Assembly (NCBI RefSeq): GCF_032854445.1 | Contig: NW_027018167.1 | Location: forward strand, 1 to 64,000 | Length of the DNA stretch: 64,000 nucleotides | Source: Liolophura sinensis | Taxonomy: Eukaryota > Mollusca > Polyplacophora > Chitonida > Chitonidae | Direction of reading: 5' to 3' | Shown here: piece by piece, positions 33,801 to 45,309 of the stretch | Position numbering within the stretch: the stretch's first letter is position 1 | How the letters are laid out: the number at the start of each line of letters is the position of its first letter | The notes under the pieces: model-generated | Seen by the model: only the letters and a program-made list of their open reading frames with translations | What the model was told of the DNA's origin: nothing | Database searches by the model: none | Program-made: the position numbers and the translations under genes

Positions 33801-36353
33801 ATACGTCGGATTAGCCTCTTACCAGAAGCATTGGAACAGTTTTTCCACTTTTGGATTTTTGGAGGTCTTTTGCGAATAAAAATCGGCTACATTTACTATG
33901 TACCATCGCGACTGGTCATTACTATATTCAACTTTTCATTATAAGTTATGTGCCCTTCGGTAGCCCAGACGACGTCAAATCTTTGGGCCAAGCCCATTTA
34001 ACTCACCCAGCAAATGTCTTTCTTCTAAGTCGAAGACAATCTTAATGTCTTTATCTACATGTAGAAAAACCACACCATTTGTATATAAAAAAACACAAGG
34101 TACTTGATACAGTCCGCTGTAAAAAGTACAATTGAACACTGACCCACATCAATAAGGTGGCAAAAGATGCGCAATTGGGCCAGGCATCTCCAGCTGTTGA
34201 AAAATTGCAAATTTCCTCTGTTTCCATGGAGTAAGAGCCATTGCTGTGCAAGTGATCTTGACATCAATGATTATTTAATTGTGGTTGCAGCCAAAAGTAT
34301 TGGTCGGAGAGCAACGCGGTTTGCACCATTCGATTTCTCTTCACAAAATATGTCGGATTAGCCTCTTACCAGCAGCATTGGAACAGTTTTTCCACTTTTG
34401 GATTTTGCCAGGTCTTTTTGCTAATTGAAATTGGCTACATTTACTATGTACCATCGCGACTGGTCATTACTATATTCAACTTTTCATTATAAGTTATGTG
34501 CCCTTCGGTAGCCCAGAAGACCTCAAATCTTTGGGCCAAGCCCATTTAACTCACCCAGCAGTTGTCTTACTTCTAAGTCAAAGACAAACTCAATGTCTTT
34601 ATCTACATGTAGAAAAACCACACCATTTTTATATAAAAAAAACACAAGGTACTTGATACAGTAAGCTGGAAAAAGTACAATTGAACACTGACCCACATCA
34701 ATAAGGTGTCAAAAGATGCGCAATTGGGCCAGGCATCTCCAGCTGTTGAAAAATTGCAAATTTCCTTGGTTTCCATGGAGTAAGAGCCGTTGCTGGGCAC
34801 GTGATCTTGACATCAATGATTATTCAATTGTGGCTACAGCCAAAAGTATTGGTCGGAGAGCAACGCGGTTTGCACCATTCGATTTCTCGTCACAAAATAC
34901 GTCGGATTAGCCTCTCACTACAAGCATTAGAACAGTTTTTCCACTTTTGGATTTTTGCCAGGTCTTTTTGCTAATTAAAATTGGCTACATTGACTATGTA
35001 CCATCGCGACTGGTCATTACTATATTCAACTTTTCATTATAAGTTATGTGCCCTTCGGTAGCCCAGACGACGTCAAATATTTGGGCCAAGCCCATTTAAC
35101 TCACCCAGCAAATGTCTTACTTCTAAGTCGAAGACAACCTCAATGTCTTTATCTACTTGTAGAAAAACCACACCATTTGTATATAAAAAAAAACACAAGG
35201 TACTTGACACAGTCCGCTGTAAAAAGTACAATTGAACACTAACCCACATCAATAAGGTGTCAAAAGTAGCGGAATTGGGCCAGCCATCTCCAGCTGTTGA
35301 AAAATTGCAAATTGCCTTGGTTTCCATGGAGTAAGAGCCGTTGCTGGGCACGTGATCTTGACATCAATGATTATTCAATTGTGGCTACAGCCAAAAGTAT
35401 TGGTCGGAGAGCAACGCGGTTTGCACCAATCGACTTCTCGTCACAAAATACGTCGGATTAGCCTCTTACCAGTAGCATTGGAACAGTTTTTCCACTTTTG
35501 GATTTTTGGAGGTCTTTTGCGAATAAAAATCGGCTACATTTACTATGTACCATCGCGACTGGTCATTACTATATTTAACTTTTCATTATAAGTTATGTGC
35601 CCTTCGGTAGCCCAGATCACGTCAAATCTTTGGGCCAAGCCCATTGAACTCACCCAGCAATTGCCTTACTTCTAAGTCGAAGACAAACTCAATGTCTTTA
35701 TCTACATGTAGAAAAACCACACCATTTTTATATAAAAAAAACACAAGGTACTTGATACAGTCCGCTGGAAAAAGTACAATTGAACACTGACCCACATCAA
35801 TAAGGTGCCAAAAGATGCGCAATTGGGCCAGGCATCTCCAGCTGTTGAAAAATTGCAAATTTCCTTGGTTTCCATGGAGTAAGAGCCGTTGCTGGGCACG
35901 TGATCTTGACATCAATGATTATTCAATTGTGGCTACAGCCAACAGTATTGGTCGGAGAGCAACACGGTTTGCACCATTCGATTTCTCGTCACAAAATACG
36001 TCGGATTAGTCTCTTACTAGCAGCATTCGAACAGTTTTTCCACTTTTGGATTTTTACCTGGTCTTTTTGCTAATTAAAATTGGCTACATTGACTATGTAC
36101 CATCGCGACTGGTCATTACTATATTCAACTTTTCATTATAAGTTATGTGCCCTTCGGTAGCCCAGACGACGTCAAATCTTTGGGCGAAGCCCATTTAACT
36201 CACCCAGCAGTTGTCTTACTTCTAAGTCGAAGACAAACTCAATGTCTTTATCTACATGTAGAAAAACCACACCATTTTTATATAAAAAGAACAAAAGGTA
36301 CTTAATACGGTCCGCAGTAAAAAGTACAATTGAACACTGGCCCACATCAATAA

Positions 36354-39300
36354 GGTGCCAAAAGATGCGCAATTGGGCCAGGCATCTCCAGCTGTTGAAA
36401 AATTGCAAATTTCCTCTGTTTCCATGGAGTAAGAGCCGTTGCTGGGCACGTGATCTTGACATCAATGATTATTCAATTGTGGCTACAGCCAACAGTATTG
36501 GTCGGAGAGCAACGCGGTTTGCACCATTCGATTTCTCGTCACAAAATACGTCGGATTAGCCTCTCACTAGCAGCATTGGAACAGTTTTTCCACTTTTGGA
36601 TTTTGCCAGGTCTTTTTGCTAATTGAAATTGGCTACATTTACTATGTACCATCGCGACTGGTCATTACTATATTCAACTTTTCATTATAAGTTATGTGCC
36701 CTTCGGTAGCCCAGAAGACCTCAAATCTTTGGGCCAAGCCCATTTAACTCACCCAGCAGTTGTCTTACTTCTAAGTCAAAGACAAACTCAATGTCTTTAT
36801 CTACATGTAGAAAAACCACACCATTTGCACATAAAAAAACACAAGGTACTTCATAGAGTCCGCTGTAAAAAGTACAATTGAACACTGACCCACATCAATA
36901 AGGTGCCAAAAGATGCGCAATTGGGCCAGGCATCTCCAGCTGTTGAAAAATTGCAAATTTCCTTGGTTTCCATGGAGTAAGAGCCGTTGCTGGGCACGTG
37001 ATCTTGACATCAATGATTATTCAATTGTGGCTACAGCCAAAAGTATTGGTCGGAGAGCAACGCGGTTTGCACCATTCGATTTCTCGTCACAAAATACGTC
37101 GGATTAGCCTCTCACTAGCAGCATTGGAATAGTTTTTCCACTTTTGGATTTTGCCAGGTCTTTTTGCTAATTGAAATTGGCTACATTGACTATGTACCAT
37201 CGCGACTGGTCATTACTATATTCAACTTTTCATTATAAGTTATGTGCCCTTCGGTAGCCCAGACGACGTCAAATATTTGGGCCAAGCCCATTTAACTCAC
37301 CCAGCAAATGTCTTACTTCTAAGTCGAAGACAACCTCAATGTCTTTATCTACTTGTAGAAAAACCACACCATTTGTATATAAAAAAAAACACAAGGTACT
37401 TGACACAGTCCGCTGTAAAAAGTACAATTGAACACTGACCCACAACAATAAGGTGCCAAAAGTAGCGGAATTGGGCCAGCCATCTCCAGCTGTTGAAAAA
37501 TTGCAAATTGCCTTGGTTTCCATGGAGTAAGAGCCGTTGCTGGGCACGTGATCTTTACATCAATGATTATTCAATTGTGGCTACAGCCAAAAGTATTGGT
37601 CGGAGAGCATCGTGGTTTGCACCATTCGATTTCTCGTCACAAAGTACGTCAGATTAGCCTCTGACTACCAGCATTGGAACAGTTTTTCCACATTTGGATT
37701 TTGCCTGGTCTTTTTGCGAATTAAAATCGGCTACATTTACTATGTACCATCGCGACTGGTCATTACTATATTCAACTTTTCATTATAAGTTATGTGCCCT
37801 TCGGTAGCCCAGAAGACCTCAAATCTTTGGGCCAAGCCCATTTAACTCACCCAGCAGTTGTCTTACTTCTAAGTCGAAGACAAACTTATTGTCTTTATCT
37901 ACATGTAGAAAAACCACACCATTTGTATATAAAAAAACAAAAGGTACTTGACACAGTCCGCTGTAAAAAGTACAATTGAACACTGACCGACACCAATAAG
38001 GTGCCAAAAGATGCGGAATTGGGCCAGCCATCTCCAGCTGTTGAAAAATTGCAAATTTCCTTGGTTTCCATGGAATAAGAGCCGTTGCTGGGCACGTGAT
38101 CTTGACATCAATGATTATTTAATTGTGGTTGCAGCCAAAAGTATTGGTCGGAGAGCAACGCGGTTTGCACCATTCGATTTCTCTTCACAAAATATGTCGG
38201 ATTAGCCTCTTACCAGCAGCATTGGAACGGTTTTTCCACTTTTGGATTTTGCCAGGTCTTTTTGCTAATTGAAATTGGCTACATTTACTATGTACCATCG
38301 CGACTGGTCATTACTATATTCAACTTTTCATTATAAGTTATGTGCCCTTCGGTAGCCCAGAAGACCTCAAATCTTTGGGCCAAGCCCATTTAACTCACCC
38401 AGCAGTTGTCTTACTTCTAAGTCAAAGACAAACTCAATGTCTTTATCTACATGTAGAAAAACCACACCATTTGCACATAAAAAAACACAAGGTACTTCAT
38501 AGAGTCCGCTGTAAAAAGTACAATTGAACACTGACCCACATCAATAAGGTGCCAAAAGATGCGCAATTGGGCCAGGCATCTCCAGCTGTTGAAAAATTGC
38601 AAATTTCCTTGGTTTCCATGGAGTAAGAGCCGTTGCTGGGCACGTGATCTTGACATCAATGATTATTCAATTGTGACTACAGCCAAAAGTATTGGTCGGA
38701 GAGCAACGCGGTTTGCACCATTCGATTTCTCGTCACAAAATACGTCGGATTAGCCTCTCACTAGCAGCATTGGAACAGTTTTTCCACTTTTGGATTTTGC
38801 CAGGTCTTTTTGCTAATTGAAATTGGCTACATTGACTATGTACCATCGCGACTGGTCATTACTATATTCAACTTTTCATTATAAGTTATGTGCCCTTCGG
38901 TAGCCCAGACGACGTCAAATATTTGGGCCAAGCCCATTTAACTCACCCAGCAAATGTCTTACTTCTAAGTCGAAGACAACCTCAATGTCTTTATCTACTT
39001 GTAGAAAAACCACACCATTTGTATATAAAAAAAAACACAAGGTACTTGACACAGTCCGCTGTAAAAAGTACAATTGAACACTGACCCACATCAATAAGGT
39101 GCCAAAAGTAGCGGAATTGGGCCAGCCATCTCCAGCTGTTGAAAAATTGCAAATTGCCTTGGTTTCCATGGAGTAAGAGCCGTTGCTGGGCACGTGATCT
39201 TGACATCAATGATTATTCAATTGTGGCTACAGCCAAAAGTATTGGTCGGAGAGCAACGCGGTTTGCACCATTCGATTTCTCGTCACAAAGTACGTCAGAT

Positions 39301-40195
39301 TAGCTTCTGACTACTAGCATTGGAACAGTTTTTCCACATTTGGATTTTGCCTGGTCTTTTTGCGAATTAAAATCGGCTACATTTACTATGTACCATCGCG
39401 ACTGGTCATGACTATATTCAACTTTTCATTATAAGTTATGTGCCCTTCGGTAGCCCAGAAGACCTCAAATCTTTGGGCCAAGCCCATTTAACTCACCCAG
39501 CAGTTGTCTTACTTCTAAGTCGAAGACAAACTTAATGTCTTTATCTACATGTAGAAAAACCACACCATTTGTATATAAAAAAACAAAAGGTACTTGACAC
39601 AGTCCGCTGTAAAAAGTACAATTGAACACTGACCGACACCAAACAGGTGCCAAAAGATGCGGAATTGGGCCAGCCATCTCCAGCTGTTGAAAAATTGCAA
39701 ATTTCCTTGGTTTCCATGGAGTAAGAGCCGTTGCTGGGCACGTGATCTTGACATCAATGATTATTCAATTGTGGCTACAGCCAAAAGTATTGGTCGCAGA
39801 GCAAAGCTGTCTGCACCATTCGATTTCTCGTCACAAAGTACGTCAGATTAGTCTCTTACTACCAGCATTGGAACATTTTTTTCACTTTCGGATTTTAGCC
39901 TGGTCTTTTTGCTAATTGAAATTGGCTAGATTTACTATGTACCATCGCGACTGGTCATTACTATATTCAACTTTTCATTATAAGTTATGTGCCCTTCGGT
40001 AGCCCAGAAGACGTCAAATCTTTGGGCCAAGCCCATTTAACTCACCCAGCAAATGTCTTACTTCTAAGTCGAAGACAAACTTAATGTCTTTATCTACATG
40101 TAGAAAAACCACACCATTTGTATATAAAAAAAACACAAGGTACTTGATACAGTCTGCTGTGAAAAGTACAATTGAACACTGACCCACATCAATAA
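36354..40195. repeat. C-type segment containing a three-unit duplication
   Basis: Units start at 36354, 36902, 37452, 38000, 38548, 39098 and 39646. A segment of about 1,646 bp from about 36,590 is repeated from about 38,237 to about 39,760. Markers in both copies are 'ttggattttgccaggtc', 'gcacataaaaaaacac' with 'acttcatagagtccgc' (36,847 and 38,493), 'caaatatttgggcc', 'acttgtagaaaaacc', 'aaagtagcggaattg', 'cacatttggattttgcc' and 'gaccgacacc'. After about 39,760 the copies part: 38,118 reads 'tttaattgtggttgcag' whereas 39,764 reads 'ttcaattgtggctacag'. Confidence 0.9.
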
Positions 40196-43100
40196 GGTGC
40201 CAAAAGATGCACAATTGGGTCAGGCATCTCCAACTGTTGAAAAATTGCAAATTTCTTTGGTTTCCATGGAGTAAGAGCCATTGCTGGGCACGTGATCTTG
40301 ACATCAATGATTATTCAATTGTGGTTACAGCCAAAAGTATTGGTCGGAGAGCAACGCGGATTGCACCATTCGTTTTCTCGTCACAAAATACGTCGGATTA
40401 GCCTCTTTCTAGCAGCATTGGAACAGTTTTTCCACTTTTGGATTTTTGCCTGGTCTTTTTGCGAATAAAAATCGGCTACATTTACTATGTACCATCGCGA
40501 CTGGTCATTACTATATTCAACTTTTCATTATAAGTTATGTGCCCTTCGGTAGCCCAGACGACGTCAAATATTTGGGCCAAGCCCATTTAACTCACCCAGC
40601 AAATGTCTTACTTCTAAGTCGAAGATAAACTCAATGTCTTTATCTACATGTAGAAAAACCACACCATTTGTATATAAAAAAACACAAGGTACTTGACACA
40701 GTCCGCTGTAAAAAGTACAATTGAACACTGACCGACACCAATCAGGTGCCAAAAGATGCGGAATTGGGCCAGCCATCTCCAGCTGTTGAAAAATTGCAAA
40801 TTTCCTTGGTTTCCATGGAGTAAGAGCCGTTGCTGGGCACGTGATCTTGACATCAGTGATTATTCAATTGTGGCTACAGCCAAAAGTATTGGTCGGAGAG
40901 CAACGCGGTTTGCACCATTCGATTTTTCGTCACAAAATATGTCGGATTAGCCTCTTACCAGCAGCATTGGAACAGTTTTTCCACTTTTGGATTTTTGCCA
41001 GGTCTTTTTGCTAATTGAAATTGGCTACATTGACTATGTACCATCGCGACTGGTCATTACTATATTCAACTTTTCATTATAAGTTATGTGCCCTTCGGTA
41101 GCCCAGACGACGTCTAATATTTGGGCCAAGCCCATTTAACTCACCCAGCAAATGTCTTACTTCTAAGTCGAAGACAAACTCAATGTCTTTATCTACATGT
41201 AGAAAAACCACACCATTTGAATACAAAAAAAAACACAAGGTACTTGACACAGTCCGCTGTAAAAAGTACAATTGAACACTGACCCACATCAATAAGGTGC
41301 CAAAAGTAGCGGAATTGGGCCAGCCATCTCCAGCTGTTGAAAAATTGCAAATTTCCTTGGTTTCCATGGAGTAAGAGCCGTTGCTGGGCACGTGTTCTTG
41401 ACATCAATGATTATTCAATTGTGGCTACAGCCAAAAGTATTAGTCGGAGAGCAACGCGGTTTGCACCATTCGATTTCTCGTCACAAAGTACGTCAGATTA
41501 GCCTCTTACCAGCAGCATTGGAACAGTTTTTCCACATTTGGATTTTTGCCTGGTCTTTTTGCTAATTGAAATTGGCTACATTTACTATGTACCATCGCGA
41601 CTGGTCATTACTATATTCAACTTTTCATTATAAGTTGTGTGCCCTTCGGTAGCCCAGACGACGTCAAATCTTTGGACCAAGCCCATTTAACTCACCCAGC
41701 AAATGTCTTACTTCTAAGTCGAAGACAAACTCAATGTCTTTATCTACATGTAGAAAAACCACACCATTTGTATGTAAAAAAACACAATGTACTTGATACA
41801 GTCCGCTGTAAAAAGTACAATTAAACACTGACCCACATCAATAAGGTTCCAAAAGATGCGCAATTGGGCCAGGCATCTCCAGCTGTTGAAAAATTGCAAA
41901 TTTCCCTGGTTTCCATGGAGTAAGAGCCGTTGCTGGGCACGTGATCTTGACATCAATGATTATTTAATTGTGGCTACAGCCAAAAGTATTGGTCGTAGAG
42001 CAACGCGGTTTGCACCATTCGACTTCTCGTCACAAAATACGTCGGATTAGCCTCTTACCAGCAGCATTGGAACAGTTTTCCCACTTTTGCATTTTTGCCT
42101 GGTCTTTTTGCTAATTAAAATCGGCTACGTTTACTATGTACCATCGCGACTGGTCATTACTATATTCAGCTTTTTATTTTAAGTTATGTGCCCTTCGGTA
42201 GCCCAGACGACGTCAAATATTTGGGCCAAGCCCATTTAACTCACCCAGCAAATGTCTTACTTCTAAGTCGAAGACAAACTCAATGTCTTTATCTACATGT
42301 AGAAAAACCACACCATTTGTATATAAAAAAAACAAAAGGTACTTGATACAGTCTGCTGTAAAAAGTACAATTGAACACTGACCCACACCAATAAGATGGC
42401 AAAAGATGCGCAATTAAGCCAGGCATCTCCAGCTGTTGAAAAATTGCAAATTTCCTTGGTTTCCATGGAGTAAGAGCCGTTGCTGGGCACGTGATCTTGA
42501 TATCAATGATTATTCAATTGTGGCTACAGCCAAAATTATTGGTCGGAGAGAAAGGCGGTTTGCACCATTCGATTTTTCGTCACAAAATACGTCGGATTAG
42601 CCTCTTACCAGAAGCATTGGAACAGTTCTTCCACTTTTGGATTTTTGCCAGGTCTTTTTGCTAATTAAAATCGGCTCCATTTATTATGTTCCATCGCGAC
42701 TGGTCATTACTATATTCAACTTTTCATTTTAAGTGATGTGCCCTTCGGTAGCCCAGACGACGTCAAATCTTTGGACCAAGCCCATTTAACTCACCCAGCA
42801 AATGTCTTACTTCTAAGTCGAAGACAAACTCAATGTCTCTATCTACAAGTAGAAAAACCACACCATTTGTATATAAAAAAAACAAAAGGTACTTGATACA
42901 GTCCGCTGTAAAAAGTACAATTGAACACTGACCCACATCAATAAGGTGGCAAAAGATGCGCAATTGGGCCAGGCATCTCCAGCTGTTAAAAAATTGCAAA
43001 TTGCCTTGGTGTCCATGGAGTAAGAGCCGTTGCTGGGCACGTGATCTTGACATCAATGATTATTCAATTGTGGCTACAGCCAAAAGTATTGGTCGGAGAG

Positions 43101-43494
43101 CAACGCGGTTTGCACCATTCGATTTTTCGTCACAAAACAAGTCGAATTAGCCTCTTACCAGCAGCATTGGAACAGTTTGTCCACATTTGGATTTTTGGCA
43201 GGTCTTTTTGCTAATTAAAATTGGCTACATTTACTATGTACCATCGCGACTGGTCATTACTATATTCAACTTTTCATTATAAGTTATGTGCCCTTCGGTA
43301 GCCCAGACGACGTCAAATCTTTGGGCCAAGCCCATTTAACTCACCCAGCAAATGTCTTACTTCTAAGTCGAAAACAAACTTAATGTCTTTATCTACATGT
43401 AGAAAAACCACACCATTTGTAGATAAAATAAACACAAGGTACTTGATACAGTCCGGTGTAAAAAGTAGAATTGAACACTGACCCACATAAATAA
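40196..43494. repeat. Ordinary C-type satellite units (six units)
   Basis: Units start at 40196, 40745, 41296, 41845, 42395 and 42945, each 549-551 bp. Two have 'tctttggaccaagccc' in place of 'tctttgggccaagccc'. The unit at 42,395 has 'gagagaaaggcggtttgc', a variant close to the 'gaggaaggcgg' type seen at 47,510. No multi-unit duplication is obvious, and I see no gene or insertion. Confidence 0.83.
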
Positions 43495-43894
43495 GGTGCC
43501 AAAAGATGCGCAATTGGGCCAGGCATCTCCAGCTGTTGAAAAATTGCAAATTGCCTTGGTTTCCATAAAGTAAGAGCCGTTGCTGGGCACGTTATCTTGA
43601 CATCAATGATTATTCAATTGTGGCTACAGCCAAAAGTATTGGTTGGAGAGCAACGCGGTTTGCACCATTCGATTTCTCTTCACAAAATATGTCGGATTAG
43701 CCTCTTACCAGCAGCATTGGAACAGTTTTTCCACTTTTGGATTTTGCCAGGTCTTTTTGCTAATTGAAATTGGATACATTTACTATGTACCATCGCGACT
43801 GGTCATTACTATATTCAACTTTTCATTATAAGTTATGTGTACTTCATAGAGTCCGGTGTAAAAAGTACAATTGAACACTGACCCACATCAATAA
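43495..43894. repeat. Truncated C unit (400 bp) with a ~149-bp deletion at about 43,839
   Basis: The sequence runs 'ataagttatgtgtacttcat', joining 'gttatgtg' to 'tacttcatagagtcc' and omitting the segment that normally starts 'cccttcggtagccc' and ends 'acacaagg'. The tail 'acttcatagagtcc' is the private tail of the units at 36,354 and 38,000, and the right half of the body ('cttcacaaaatatgtcgg', 'ggattttgccagg') is of the 38,000 type. The unit is therefore a deleted relative of that one. At the join I see shared sequence of at most one or two bases. Confidence 0.88.
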
Positions 43895-44443
43895 GGTGCC
43901 AAAAGATGCGCAATTGGGCCAGGCATCTCCAGCTGTTGAAAAATTGCAAATTTCCTTGGTTTCCATGGAGTAAGAGCCGTTGCTGGGCACGTGATCTTGA
44001 CATCAATGATTATTCAATTGTGGCTACAGCCAAAAGTATTGGTAGGAGAGCAACGCGGTTTGCACCATTCGATTTCTCGTCACAAAATACGTCGGATTAG
44101 CCTCTTACTACCAGCATTGGAACAGTTTTTCCACATTTGGATTTTTGCCTGGTCTTTTTGCTAATTGAAATTGGCTACATTTACTATGTACCATCGCGAC
44201 TGGTCATTAATATATTCAACTTTTCATTATAAGTTATGTGCCCTTCGGTAGCCCAGACGACGTCAAATGTTTGGACCAAGCCCATTTAAATCACCCAGCA
44301 AATGTTATACTTCTAAGTCGAAGACAAACTCAATGTCTTTATCTACATGTAGAAAAACCACACCATTTGTATATAAATAAACAGAAGGTACTTGATACAG
44401 TCTGCTGTAAAAAGTACAATTGAACACTGACCCACATCAATAA

Positions 44444-45309
44444 GGTGCCAAAAGATGCGCAATTGGGCCAGGCATCTCCAGCTGTTGAAAAATTGCAAAT
44501 TTCCTTGGTTTGCATGGAGTAAGAGCCGTTGCTGGGCACGTGATCTTGACATCAATGATTATTCAATTGTGGCTACAGCCAAAAGTATTGGTTGGAGAGC
44601 AACGCAGTTTGCACCATTCGATTTCTCGTCACAAAATACGTCGGATTAGCCTCTTACCAGCAGCATTGGAACAGTTCTTCCACTTTTGCCAGGTGTTTTT
44701 GCTAATTAAAATGGTCTACATTTACTATGTACCATCGCGACTGGTCATTACTATATTCAACTTTTCATTATAAGTTATGTGCATTCGGTAGCCCAGACGA
44801 CGTCAAATCTTTGGGCCGAGCCCATTTAACTCACCCAGCAAATGTCTTACTTCTAAGTCGAAGACAAACTTAATGTCTGCATTAATTTGGCTGCAGCCAA
44901 AAGTATTGGTCGGAGAGCAACGGAGTTTGCACCATTCGACTTCTCGTCACAAAATACGTCGGATTAGCCTCTTACCACCAGCATTGGAACAGTTTTTCCA
45001 CTTTTGGATTTTTGCCTGGTCTTTTTGCGAATTAAAATCGGCTACATTTACTATGTACCATCGCGACTGGTCATTACTACATATAGCTTTTCATTTTAAG
45101 TTATGTGCCCTTCGGTAGGCCAGACGACGTCAAATATTTGGGCGAAGCCCATTTAACTCACCCAGCAAATGTCTTACTTCTAAGTCGAAGACAAACTCAA
45201 TGTCTTTATCTACATGTAGAAAAACCACACCATTTGTATAGAAAAAACACAACGTACTTGATACAGTCTGCTGGAAAAAGTACAATTGAACACTGACCCA
45301 CATCAATAA
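44444..45309. repeat. Fused pair of C units (866 bp) with a ~232-bp deletion and filler at about 44,878
   Basis: The first unit proceeds normally to 'gacaaacttaatgtct' (44,878), then 'gcattaattt' leads into 'ggctgcagccaaaag' of the next unit. About 232 bp, including the anchor and the E-box region, are missing. The filler does not match the usual bases on either side. The two parts resemble the consecutive units at 45,861 and 46,412, which share 'ttgccaggtgtt', 'cggagtttgcacc' and 'ctacatatagcttttc', so this is a deleted copy of that pair. The first unit also lacks about 8 bp near 44,693 ('ccacttttgccagg'). Confidence 0.85.

Larger units (their letters stand above)
26483..36353. repeat. C-type segment with interleaved multi-unit duplications
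   Basis: Units start at 26483, 27032, 27580, 28129, 28678, 29227, 29774, 30323, 30860, 31408, 31959, 32510, 33060, 33609, 34156, 34705, 35256 and 35804. The pair at 27,032/27,580 matches 30,860/31,408 (3,828 bp, 7 units), and the first of these also matches 33,060 (2,200 bp further, 4 units). The pair 28,129/28,678 matches 29,774/30,323 in part (1,645 bp) and 34,156/34,705 (6,027 bp, 11 units). The tail of 31,408 with the start of 31,959 ('ctacttgtagaaaaacc', 'aaagtagcggaattg') matches the tail of 34,705 with 35,256 (about 3,297 bp, 6 units). Several overlapping exchanges must have occurred, and some units are mosaics. Confidence 0.83.
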
